64,000 nt of DNA from JAKQDH01 sp029558835 (GTDB lineage: Bacteria > Planctomycetota > Phycisphaerae > UBA1845): positions 1 through 64,000 of the forward strand of contig DAOQSN010000032.1 in NCBI GenBank assembly GCA_035356615.1. The letters are read 5' to 3'. Under the pieces are notes generated by a model that made no database searches, was not told where the DNA came from, and saw nothing but the letters and a program-made list of their open reading frames with translations. Positions within the stretch are counted from its first letter, which is position 1, and each line of letters starts with the position of its first letter. The position numbers and the translations under genes are program-made. Below are positions 35,009 to 43,800 of this stretch, piece by piece.

Positions 35009-35435
35009 AGTCCTCGCCAACCTAGCCTTCATGTTCACCGACACTGAGCCGGGCGAGCCGGTGCTCGAGGGCGAGTGGCTGGAGACGATGATCAGCTACC
35101 ATGGACCGTACCAGGGCACGCTGCGCCTGCGTTGTACCCGCGCCTTCACGGTGCTGCTGGCGGCCAACCTGCTGGGCATCGACCCGGACGACGATGAGGC
35201 GGAACACGGCGCCGACGACGCCGCCAAGGAGTTCATGAACATCGTCTGCGGCCAACTCGTCACCACGTTGCACGGAACCGACCCGGTGTTCAACCTGTCC
35301 ATTCCCCGGAGCACGCCGCTGGCGGAACCGCCGGACCTGTACAGCGAGGACGTGAGCACGACCTCGACGCTCTGGGTCGAGGGACACCCCGTGCAGTTGG
35401 TGTACGCTGCCGGCCCGCCGACCGCCGGGGCATGA
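34962..35435 (+). CDS. CheX/CheC-like CheY phosphatase
   Basis: 157 aa, starting inside cheY with a 47-bp overlap. The N-terminus is Gln-rich (MQQQQQ). The protein has the CheC/CheX helix with the catalytic Glu and Asn (AAKEFMNIVCGQLVTTL) after an acidic loop (GIDPDDDEAEHGADD). Only one such helix is seen, as in CheX. It should dephosphorylate CheY-P; in systems with CheD it may also be linked to adaptation. Its stop overlaps the cheR start (ATGA). Confidence 0.8.
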   Translation: MQQQQQTATLTTVFSEVLANLAFMFTDTEPGEPVLEGEWLETMISYHGPYQGTLRLRCTRAFTVLLAANLLGIDPDDDEAEHGADDAAKEFMNIVCGQLVTTLHGTDPVFNLSIPRSTPLAEPPDLYSEDVSTTSTLWVEGHPVQLVYAAGPPTAGA

Positions 35436-36307
35436 AAGACCCGAGGCCCGGGAGTGACCTGCGCATGGCTCCGGCAACCAAGGACCTGACCCGCGAGGAC
35501 TACGAACTGTTCCGCCGGCTGGTGTACGCCAAGAGCGGCATCAACCTCGGCGAACACAAGATGCAGCTTGTCCGCGCGCGCCTGGGCAAACGCGTGCGCC
35601 AGGGCAACTTCCCGTCGTTTCGAGACTACTACAAGCACGTCGAGCAGGATGCCACCGGCGAGGAACTGACCAGCCTGCTCGACGCGATCTCCACCAACAC
35701 GACGCACCTGTTCCGCGAGGCCCGGCACTTCGCCTTCCTGCGGGACACGCTGAAACGGTGGGCCGAGGACCCCGGCTGGCGCCGCCGGAACCCGACGATC
35801 CGCATCTGGAGCGCCGGCTGCTCCAGCGGCGAGGAACCGCACTCCATCGTTATGGTGGCCCACGACGTCGTGCATCGCTACCCGGAACTCGATCTCAAGA
35901 TCCTCGCCACGGACCTTTCCACGCAGGTACTCAGCCGGGCCCAACTGGGACTCTATGAAATGCACCGGGTGGGGACGGTACCGGCCGAGTACCGCAGTCG
36001 TTACCTGAAGAAGGTGCGACACGAGGACCAGCCTTGGTTCCAACTGGTGCCGGAGCTGCGCGCTCTGATCACGTTCGCCCGCTTCAACCTGATGACCCCC
36101 ACGTTCCCGTTCAAACACGGCTTCCACATCATCTTCTGCCGGAACGTGATGATCTACTTCGACAAGCCGACGCAGCAGGCGCTCGTCAACAAGTTCGCTG
36201 TTCACCTTCACGAGGGGGGATACCTGATGATCGGACACTCCGAAAGCCTCAACAGCCTGCAACAGCCCCTTGCCTACGTCGAACCGACGATCTACCGGAA
36301 AGGATAG
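35432..36307 (+). CDS. cheR: Chemoreceptor methyltransferase CheR
   Basis: 291 aa; start ATG 35432 overlaps the previous stop, and an alternative ATG at 35465 begins nearer the conserved part. The N-terminal helical CheR_N domain (TREDYELFRRLVYAKSGINL) precedes the SAM-binding domain: TNTTHLFREARHFAFL, IRIWSAGCSSGEEPHSI (glycine loop), LDLKILATDLSTQVLSRAQ and HIIFCRNVMIYFDKPTQQAL. Methylates receptor glutamates with SAM. No TPR extension. Followed 72 bp later by cheB. Confidence 0.95.
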   Translation: MKDPRPGSDLRMAPATKDLTREDYELFRRLVYAKSGINLGEHKMQLVRARLGKRVRQGNFPSFRDYYKHVEQDATGEELTSLLDAISTNTTHLFREARHFAFLRDTLKRWAEDPGWRRRNPTIRIWSAGCSSGEEPHSIVMVAHDVVHRYPELDLKILATDLSTQVLSRAQLGLYEMHRVGTVPAEYRSRYLKKVRHEDQPWFQLVPELRALITFARFNLMTPTFPFKHGFHIIFCRNVMIYFDKPTQQALVNKFAVHLHEGGYLMIGHSESLNSLQQPLAYVEPTIYRKG

Positions 36308-36379
36308 AATGCTTCCCCGCGCCGCCGGTGGGGGGTCGGTGAACCACAAGCCGCGGGGTAGACACCTCTGGAGGAGCGG

Positions 36380-37498
36380 GTGAAACCGACCGGTCCCATC
36401 CGGGTGCTTGTGGTGCTTGACTCGCCCTTCGTGCGCGCGGCCTTGACCCGCGCGCTTGCGGAGCAGCCCGGGCTCGAAGTGGCCGGCAGCGCCAAGGACG
36501 CCTTCGAGGCGCGGGAACTGATCATCGCCCGGCATCCTGACGTCATTGTCTTGGACGTGGACCTGCCCCGCGTGGACGGGCTGTCGTTCTTGAAGAAACT
36601 CCGTGCGCACTACCCGGTGCCGGTCATCATGTGCAGCGAGAGGGGCCCGGCGGGCGCCCGGTCGGCCGTGCGGGCCATGGAACTCGGTGCGACGGACGTC
36701 GTCGCCAAGCCCGCGACCGCCGACCGAACCGCCCTACGCCGCCTGGCCGAGGAGTTGACGGAGAAGATCCGCGCCGCCCACGTCGCCCTACCGGTGCGCC
36801 CGCCGATCCCACCCTCGGCGACCGCCAAGCCCACGAGCTTCCGAGCGACCGGATTGGACCCCAATCGCTACGTCATCGCCGTCGGCGCTTCCACCGGCGG
36901 GACCGAGGCGGTTAAGGACATGCTTCTCCGGGTGCCGGTGGATTTCCCCCCGGTGGTCATCGTGCAGCACATGCCGGAGGGCTTCACGAAGTCCTTTGCC
37001 GACCGGCTGGATCAGCTCAGCCCGCTGTCGGTCAAGGAGGCCCAGGACCACGATCTGTTAACCCCCGGCCGGGCGTTTCTGGCTCGGGGAGGCATCCAGA
37101 TGGGCATTCGGCCCGCCGCCGGCGGTCGCTGGCGGATCGCCTACGGATCGCGGGCGCCGGTGAACCGGCATTGCCCGGCCGTGGATGTGCTCTTCGAGTC
37201 CGTGGCCCAGTACGCGGGCCCCAAGGGGATTGGCGTGCTGCTGACCGGAATGGGTTCGGACGGCGCCCGCGGGCTGCTACGGATGCGTGGAAGTGGAGCT
37301 TTAACCGTGGCACAGAGTCATTCCACCTGCGTTGTCTACGGCATGCCGAAGGTGGCCGTGGAACTCGGCGCCGTCGAACTTAGCGTTGCCCCGCTGGATA
37401 TGCCGGCGGCCATCCTGACCGCCCTGCTGAGGCGGGAGCACGCGGGTTCCCGCCCGTCCGCAGCCGCCGCCCAGCCCGTTTCCCGCACCCTCGAGTAA
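36380..37498 (+). CDS. cheB: Chemotaxis methylesterase/deamidase CheB
   Basis: 372 aa from GTG 36380 with GGAGGAG 5-6 nt upstream. The C-terminal esterase domain has the catalytic triad S171 (VGASTGGTEA), H197 (VQHMPEGFTK) and D294 (TGMGSDGA). The N-terminal receiver keeps the phospho-acceptor Asp (VIVLDVDLPRVDG) and the Lys (VVAKPA), but the usual DD acidic pair reads LD (VLVVLDSPFVRAAL), so metal binding and phosphorylation may be weak. Removes methyl groups from receptor glutamates. Last gene of the chemotaxis cluster. Confidence 0.95.
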   Translation: MKPTGPIRVLVVLDSPFVRAALTRALAEQPGLEVAGSAKDAFEARELIIARHPDVIVLDVDLPRVDGLSFLKKLRAHYPVPVIMCSERGPAGARSAVRAMELGATDVVAKPATADRTALRRLAEELTEKIRAAHVALPVRPPIPPSATAKPTSFRATGLDPNRYVIAVGASTGGTEAVKDMLLRVPVDFPPVVIVQHMPEGFTKSFADRLDQLSPLSVKEAQDHDLLTPGRAFLARGGIQMGIRPAAGGRWRIAYGSRAPVNRHCPAVDVLFESVAQYAGPKGIGVLLTGMGSDGARGLLRMRGSGALTVAQSHSTCVVYGMPKVAVELGAVELSVAPLDMPAAILTALLRREHAGSRPSAAAAQPVSRTLE

Positions 37499-37580
37499 GG
37501 CAGCTTGGCGTTTGACCGGTCCCGTCTGGAGCCGACGGAGGGCCTGCCGACCCCGCGGAGAAAAAATCTTCGCCCGGGTC

Positions 37581-37609
37581 TTGCTTTGTATCCATGTTTG
37601 GTATATGTT
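37581..37609 (+). promoter_or_regulatory. Candidate promoter of the imuA-imuB-dnaE2 operon
   Basis: TTGCTT (37581-37586), a 17-bp spacer, then TATGTT (37604-37609), within the only AT-rich patch upstream of imuA. The ATG is 158 bp downstream. The gene-free stretch 37499-37766 holds no other feature. Confidence 0.45.
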
Positions 37610-37614
37610 AGTTA
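37594..37614 (+). promoter_or_regulatory. Direct repeat overlapping the imuA promoter, possible operator
   Basis: ATGTTTGGTA (37594-37603) and ATGTTAGTTA (37605-37614) match at 8 of 10 positions and are offset by 11 bp, one helical turn. They cover the spacer and -10 box. Operons of this type are usually LexA-controlled, and LexA binds direct repeats in some phyla, but the operator of this lineage is unknown to me. Confidence 0.3.
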
Positions 37615-37766
37615 CAGCAAGGCGCGGCGGTTTTGCCCGCTGGTACTTGGGTCCTGCTGACGCACGCGGTCCACAGGGTTCCACGCGGTCCGGCCGGTTG
37701 GGTATGGTCCCCGGACCTCCGGCAATCCACTGACTCCACGCGGTCTGGAAAGGATGCCCCACACCG

Positions 37767-39032
37767 ATGTCTGTCGCGGTCATCGGCAACGAAGTTGCTG
37801 CGCGCGTCTCCAATCCCGACCAGACGCTCCGGCGACTGCGGGCACTGCTCGAACGTCACCACCGACGCCGCCACACGGGCGGGAATGAACGAGCGGTTGT
37901 GCCTACCGGTCTGGCGCCGTTGGACGCGGCCCTGCCCGGCGGCGGGCTGCCGCGCGGCACGCTGACGGAGATTCTGACGGCCGGGCCCGGAGTGGGTGCC
38001 TGGGCGCTGGCCCTGCGCATCGCCGGTCGGCACCTGCTCGACCCGAACGCCGACACGTCGAGGCCGGCAACCGCGGAGCCAAACGGTTTTCCCAAGGCAC
38101 CGCCACGCAGGAAACAGGAATCTGAAGAGGGTGGCATGGCCAAGCCCCGGTGCGCCGAGACGCCGCCCTGCTCTTTTCCCATCGAGCACACGACTGCTAC
38201 CGGAGCATGCCGGCGCTCGCCTGTGGCGAGCTTGGGCATGCCACCCGTTGCCGGGAAGCGGTTCGCCCATACGGCCACAGACATGCCTGGGGCAGGCCTA
38301 GGCAGGTCACGCGTTGCCGGGATTGGCAATGCTGAATCTGCTTTCTCTCAGCGGTGGAGCCCTGTAGTCATCGTCGATACCGAACGGGATTTTTATCCCC
38401 CGGCCGCTGTCGATTACGGCGTCCCGCTCGAACGGCTCATCGTTCTACGGGTCCGGGACGCCGCGGAGGTGCTCTGGGCGACGGAGCAGGCGTTGAGTTG
38501 TTGCGGTGTGGCCGGCGTGATCGCCCCGCTGGCCGGGCTCGATGAGCGTCAATCACGCCGCCTGCAACTGGCGGTCGAGCAGGGTCGCGGCCTGGGTCTG
38601 ATCCTTGCGCCCGCCGGCAACCGCGCCCGCAGCTTTGCGGCGACGCGCCTGTTGGTCGAAGGCGCGGTCGAAAACCCGGGAGCAAAAGACCTCGGATGGG
38701 AAGACCGCGGAGTGTCTGACAAAACCCCTCTCTCCTTGGGGGGAGAGGGCAGGGTGAGGGCGAAGGACGTTCCGCGGCCACCACCCTCACCCCTGCCCCT
38801 CTTCCTGGAAGGGAGAGGGGTGGAAGCAGGAACTCTTACATCGATGGCCGGCGTGGCGTCGTCCTGCTCGCGGTCGCAGTTCGGCGGCTGTGGTTATCTC
38901 TGTCGCATTACACTTTTGACGGTGCGGGAAGGGAGGCCGGCGGCACCGTTTTGGGTGGATCTACACCATGAAACGGGTACTGTGCCTCTACCTGCCCTTG
39001 CTCGCCCTCGAACGGCGAGCCGCAGCGGCTGA
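37767..39032 (+). CDS. imuA: ImuA-like RecA-fold mutasome protein carrying two in-frame repeat insertions
   Basis: 421 aa; ImuA proteins are usually around 230-270. Recognisable blocks are VVPTGLAPLDAALPGGGLPR and GTLTEILTAGPGVGAWALAL (RecA-like N-terminus with a degenerate Walker A), then VVIVDTERDFYPPAAVDYGV and LERLIVLRVRDAAEVLWATE, then GLGLILAPAGNRARSFAATR, and a last part LCRITLLTVREGRPAAPFWV. Between the first blocks lies family A repeat A7 (residues about 122-160), and before the last block family B repeat B3 (about 320-351). Subtracting them leaves close to the expected size. The frame is preserved throughout. ImuA partners with ImuB and the beta clamp in SOS translesion synthesis. 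Ends 65 bp inside imuB. Confidence 0.8.
   Translation: MSVAVIGNEVAARVSNPDQTLRRLRALLERHHRRRHTGGNERAVVPTGLAPLDAALPGGGLPRGTLTEILTAGPGVGAWALALRIAGRHLLDPNADTSRPATAEPNGFPKAPPRRKQESEEGGMAKPRCAETPPCSFPIEHTTATGACRRSPVASLGMPPVAGKRFAHTATDMPGAGLGRSRVAGIGNAESAFSQRWSPVVIVDTERDFYPPAAVDYGVPLERLIVLRVRDAAEVLWATEQALSCCGVAGVIAPLAGLDERQSRRLQLAVEQGRGLGLILAPAGNRARSFAATRLLVEGAVENPGAKDLGWEDRGVSDKTPLSLGGEGRVRAKDVPRPPPSPLPLFLEGRGVEAGTLTSMAGVASSCSRSQFGGCGYLCRITLLTVREGRPAAPFWVDLHHETGTVPLPALARPRTASRSG
38130..38246 (+). repeat. Family A element inside imuA, copy A7
   Basis: Starts GGGTGGCATGGCCAAGCCCC and ends GCTTGGGCATGCCACCC, perfect family A termini. It is 117 bp (39 codons) long and stop-free in the imuA frame. Confidence 0.88.
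38725..38820 (+). repeat. Family B element inside imuA, copy B3
   Basis: Full-length 96 bp: left arm CCCCTCTCTCC with hairpin, AGGGTGAGG, middle GACGTTCCGCGGC, right arm CCACCCTCACCCCTGCCCC and closing GGGAGAGGGG. Confidence 0.9.
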
Positions 39033-40695
39033 GCGCGTCTGTCAAAACTCCTCTCCTCCTGGAGGGAGAGGGCAGGGTGATGGCGGAAGACGTTCCGCGG
39101 CTCCCACCCTCACCCCTACCCCTCTCCCTGGAAGGGAGAGGGGTTCTGCCAGGGATCCTGAGTCCAGTCGTTCGCGTGATGCCGAGCCGGGCATCCATGA
39201 AGTAGTGGCCGTTACGTTCCAGCCGCACGGCTCGACCTTGCGGGTGGTACACGTCAGCCCGGCCGCCGCAACGTTGGGTATCGCGCCGGGGCAGACCCTC
39301 GCCCATGCCCAGGCGCTCGCGCCGACGCTCCTCGCCTGGGAGGACGAGCCGCTGCGTGCTCGAGCGCAACTCGAAGCCCTAGCCATGGAGGCGCGACGTT
39401 TCGCGCCGCTCGTGCAACTCGAAGGCGAGGACACGTTGCTGCTGGACGTCACCGGCTGCGCGCGGTTGTTCCACGGCGAGCGGAATCTGCTGGACCGGGC
39501 TCGGGCGGCGCTGCAAACCCGCGGTTTCACCGTGCGGGGCGCGCTGGCGGACACGGCCGCGGCCGCCTGGGCCCTCGCGCATGCCCATGCGGAAGCGGCC
39601 CTGGTCGTTGCGCCTGGGCAAACCGCGGCGTCCCTGGCCCCCTTGCCGGTGGCGGCGCTGCGGCTGGAGGCGTCGATGGTGGCCGCGTTGCATGCGGTTG
39701 GCGTCGAGACGATCGAGGCTCTGCTGCGTCTGCCGCGTGCGGCGTTGGCGGCGCGGTTCGGTGAGGCCCTGGCACGTCGCCTCAGCCAGGCACTGGGCGA
39801 GACACCGGAGGTGCTGGTGCCCTTCGCGCGGCAGCCTACGTTGTCGTGCCGGCAGGAGCTGGGGGCCGCCACGGATCGTCTTACGGTTCTTCAGGAAGTG
39901 TTGCACCGCCTGCTGGCGGATTTCTGCCGCACACTGGACCAACGCCGGGTCGGTATATGCCGGATGTTTGTTACGTTCGAGTGGCTGGATGTAACCCTGG
40001 AGCGCGGCAGCCGTCAGCAACACGAAACGTTTGCTCTCAACGTGGCCCAGCCCACCCGCGTGTTTGCTCGTCTCTGGAACCTGCTGGCCACGCGGCTGGG
40101 CGATTTGCGTCTGCCGGCGCCGGTCTACGCCGTGCAGCTTTGGGCTCGCCATCTGGAACCCCTGGACGATGAGCAGGGTGAACTATTCATTACCGATTAC
40201 GAAGCAATCCGCGCGCGGCGTGATCTGTTGGATCGTCTGGCTCTGCGTCTCGGAGTGGACGCGGTGGTGCGCGCGGAAGCGCTGTCCGATCATCAGCCGG
40301 AGCGGGCCTGCCGTTATGTTCCGCTGGTCGGCCCGGCCGCCGGGCAACCGTCGCGGCGCCGGCCCGCGGCATCGGGGAAAGGCGAAGGTGAAGTTTCTCA
40401 CTTCGTCGGCGCGCAGGCGGTTACGCACCACCGGCCGGTGCGGCTGCTGCCGGTGCCGGTGGCGATCAGCGCGACGGCCATCGTACCGGACGGACCGCCG
40501 ATCACTTTTCGCCTGCACGGCAGACAGCAGGTGGTGGCGAGTTGCGTCGGCCCGGAGCGGATCGAGACGGGCTGGTGGCGCGGTCCGTACCTGCGTCGCG
40601 ACTATTATCGCGTTACCACTACAGAAGGACGGCACTGCTGGTTGTTTCGGGCTCGGGATACGAACTGTTGGTTTCTACAGGGATGGTTTGATTGA
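38968..40695 (+). CDS. imuB: ImuB, catalytically inactive Y-family polymerase homologue
   Basis: 575 aa. N-terminal MKRVLCLYLPLLALERR, interrupted at residues 27-58 by family B repeat B4, then the palm/fingers-like part (VVAVTFQPHGSTLRVVHVSP, RFAPLVQLEGEDTLLLDVTG) and the thumb/little finger region (GVETIEALLRLPRAALAARF; RQELGAATDRLTVLQEVLHR). The two catalytic acidic residues of active Y-family polymerases are not seen at DFFAS/SIDE-like positions, as expected for ImuB, which acts as a scaffold linking DnaE2, ImuA and the clamp. The C-terminal DUF6504-like part includes RETGWWRGP-like text (ERIETGWWRGPYLRRDYYRV). Overlaps the end of imuA by 65 bp. Confidence 0.9.
   Translation: MKRVLCLYLPLLALERRAAAAERVCQNSSPPGGRGQGDGGRRSAAPTLTPTPLPGRERGSARDPESSRSRDAEPGIHEVVAVTFQPHGSTLRVVHVSPAAATLGIAPGQTLAHAQALAPTLLAWEDEPLRARAQLEALAMEARRFAPLVQLEGEDTLLLDVTGCARLFHGERNLLDRARAALQTRGFTVRGALADTAAAAWALAHAHAEAALVVAPGQTAASLAPLPVAALRLEASMVAALHAVGVETIEALLRLPRAALAARFGEALARRLSQALGETPEVLVPFARQPTLSCRQELGAATDRLTVLQEVLHRLLADFCRTLDQRRVGICRMFVTFEWLDVTLERGSRQQHETFALNVAQPTRVFARLWNLLATRLGDLRLPAPVYAVQLWARHLEPLDDEQGELFITDYEAIRARRDLLDRLALRLGVDAVVRAEALSDHQPERACRYVPLVGPAAGQPSRRRPAASGKGEGEVSHFVGAQAVTHHRPVRLLPVPVAISATAIVPDGPPITFRLHGRQQVVASCVGPERIETGWWRGPYLRRDYYRVTTTEGRHCWLFRARDTNCWFLQGWFD
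39049..39143 (+). repeat. Family B element inside imuB, copy B4
   Basis: 95 bp, same order of parts as B3 including the GACGTTCCGCGGCTCCCACC middle. It begins 17 bp after the imuA stop codon. Confidence 0.9.
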
Positions 40696-40713
40696 TAACG
40701 CCCAGCCCGCAAA

Positions 40714-40810
40714 CCCCTCTCCCCCTCAGGGGGAGAGGGCAGGGTGAGGGGGTAAACGGTACGCAGCTCCCACCCTCACCCCTACCCGTCTCCCTCGAAG
40801 GGAGAGGGGG
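40714..40810 (+). repeat. Family B element between imuB and dnaE2, copy B5
   Basis: Full-length 97 bp copy; fills most of the 167-bp gap between the two genes. Confidence 0.9.
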
Positions 40811-40862
40811 CAGACCGGCGGTGTGAAGAGCGCGGCACCGGCTGTCGTGGAGTTCAACGTCC

Positions 40863-43800
40863 ATGCCTGCGAAGCCCGAACAACCTAAGCATGCCCATCC
40901 GGGCGAGCAATTGCAGGGCGCCGCGGGCGGTGATGTCAGCCAGCCTGCCCGGCGACGGCGGCGGGTGCACCCCTATGCGGAGCTGCGCTGCCGAAGCAAC
41001 TTTTCGTTCCTGCGCGGCGCTTCGCATCCCGAGGAACTGGCCGAGCGCGCGGTGGAGCTGGGATACAGCGCGCTGGCACTCACCGATCATGAGACCCTGG
41101 CCGGCGTCGTTCGGATGCATTGCGCCGCCAAACGCTGTCCTCTTAAGTTCATAGTCGGAGCGGAGCTGACGCCAGTCGATGCGCTCCCAGTCATACTGTA
41201 TGCGACGGATCGGGCCGCGTACGGTCGCTTGGCCCGGATCATTACGCAAGGTCGCTTGCGGGCACGCAAGGGATCCTGCGCGGTCACCTTAGCCGATGTC
41301 GCCGCGTATCACGCTGGGCTGCTGGCGGCCGTGCCGCTGCCCAACGACGCCGGGGACTTAGACGGCATGCTCGCATCGTTGCGACCTCCCCCCTCACCCT
41401 GCTCTCTCCGAGCAGAAGAGCAGGAGAGCAGGAGAACAGGAGAGAGGAGAGCAGGATTGTCGCCACATCCTCCCTCAACCTGCCTTCTCCAGGGGGGAGA
41501 GGGGTTCCACAACGCGCCCGTGGACTATGCGTACGGTGCAACGCGGGCCCTGGCCGCGTATCGTGACATCTTTGCGGACCGTCTGTCCCTGGCCGTTGGT
41601 GTTCACGGGGGACCGGACGATGCGCGCTACTTGGCGGCCGCTGAGCAGCTCGCCCGGACGCTGCATGTGCCGCTGGTGGCCACGAACGATGTACACTATC
41701 ACCATCCCCGCCGGCGTTTCCTCCAGGATGTCCTCACCTGCGTGCGGGAACAATGTTCGATCACCGATGCCGGCAAGCGCCTGCTCGCCAACGCCGAACG
41801 ACACCTCAAATCCCGGGCCGAACTCTATCGCCTCTTCGCGGACCATCCTCATGCTTTGCGCCGCACTCTGGAGATGGCCGAGCGCTGCACGTTTTCGCTC
41901 GATGAACTGCGTTACGAGTATCCGGAGTCGCTATGTCCGCCCGACTGCACGCCCACCGAGTACCTGGTCCGCCTCACTTGGGCGGGCGCCCGCGAGCGCT
42001 ATCCCGGTCGGGTGCCGGCGAAGGTACGCAAGCTCATCGAGCATGAGTTGACCTTGATTCAACAGCTCGCTTACGAGCCGTATTTTCTGACCGTTTGGGA
42101 CATTGTCGGGTTTGCCCGATCGCGTCACATCCTCTGCCAGGGGCGCGGCAGCGCCGCCAACTCGGCCGTCTGTTATTGCCTGGGCATCACCAGCGTCGAC
42201 CCCGAGCGCGTTGATGTGCTCTTCGAGCGCTTCGTCAGCGCCGAGCGCAACGAGCCGCCGGACATCGACGTGGATTTCGAGCATGAACGCCGCGAGGAGG
42301 TCTTCCAATATATCTATGAGAAGTACGGCCGCGACCGCGCCGGTATCGTGGCCGAGGTCATCAGCTATCGACCGCGTTCGGCCATTCGCGACGTGGGCAA
42401 GGCGCTGGGCCTGTCGCTCGATCGGCTGGATGCGCTGGCGAAGCGGCACGATTGGTGGCAGCCGGAGGCGGCGTCGGCAACTCTGTTGCGCGAAGTGGGT
42501 CTGGACCCGCAGGACCGCACCGTCCGCCTGCTCGTCAAGCTGGTGCGGGAACTGCTGGGCTTTCCGCGTCACCTTTCCCAGCATGTGGGCGGTTTTGTGA
42601 TTACGCGCGGCCCACTGTGTGAACTGGTCCCCATCGAGAACGCGGCCATGCCCGGCCGGACGTTCATTGAATGGGACAAGGACGACATCGACGCCCTCGG
42701 CATTCTGAAGATCGACTGTCTCGCCCTGGGCATGCTGACGGCCATTCGTAAGTGTTTCGACCTCGTCAACAGCGGAGAGGGTGACCAGCCACGAGGATCG
42801 GCGCACCAGGTGGCCGGGAAACTTGCTTTGCATACCATTCCGCCGGAGGACCCGGTTGTCTACAACATGATCTGCCGGGCGGACACCGTCGGTGTGTTTC
42901 AGATTGAGAGTCGCGCGCAGATGAGCATGTTGCCGCGGTTGCGGCCGCGCTGTTTCTATGATCTGGTCATCGAGGTCGCCATCGTCCGACCGGGGCCGAT
43001 TCAGGGCGACATGGTGCATCCGTACCTCCGCCGGCGCAACGGCGAGGAAGCGGTCAGCTACCCCAACGACGCCATCCGCGCAGTGTTGCACAAGACGCTC
43101 GGAGTGCCGCTCTTTCAGGAGCAGGCGATGCGCCTGGTGGTGGTGGCCGCGGGGTTCACACCCGGCGAGGCGGACCAGCTCCGCCGGGCGATGGGTGCCT
43201 GGCGCAGCAGGGGCAACCTGGAGACGTTCCACCGGCGGCTCATCGACGGCATGGTGGCGCACGGGCTGCCGGAGGAGTTCGCGCAGCGCTGTTTCGATCA
43301 GATTTGCGGCTTCGGGGAGTATGGATTTCCCGAGAGCCACGCCGCTTCCTTTGCACTGCTCGTGTATGTGTCGGCGTGGCTGAAGCGTTATCACCCCGCG
43401 GCGTTCTGTGCGGCCGTGCTGAATGCCCAGCCGATGGGCTTCTATCAGCCGGCGCAGCTCGTGCGTGACGCCGATCAGCACGGCGTGCGCATTCTGCAGA
43501 TCGATGTGAACTTGAGCGGTTACGATTGCCGGCTGGAGACCGCCGACAGCGGAACCGCGGACAATTACAGAGACGCGAATGTAACCCCTCTCCCTTCCAG
43601 GGAGAGGGGCAGGGGTGAGGGTCGAGGCACCGCGGCATCCGGTCTCACGCTGCCCTCCCAGGCAAGATCGAAGAGTGTCGTGGCACCGCGGGACACCCCC
43701 TCACCCTGCCCTCTCCCCCAAAGGGGGAGAGGGGTCTTAACAAACGCACCACAGCGGAGAGGAACTTTAACAGACACGCCGCCGGGGACAGGGGTTCCCG

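Noticed and set aside
41931..43481. Minus-strand open frame opposite dnaE2
   Set aside because: Antisense shadow; dnaE2 shows unmistakable catalytic motifs.
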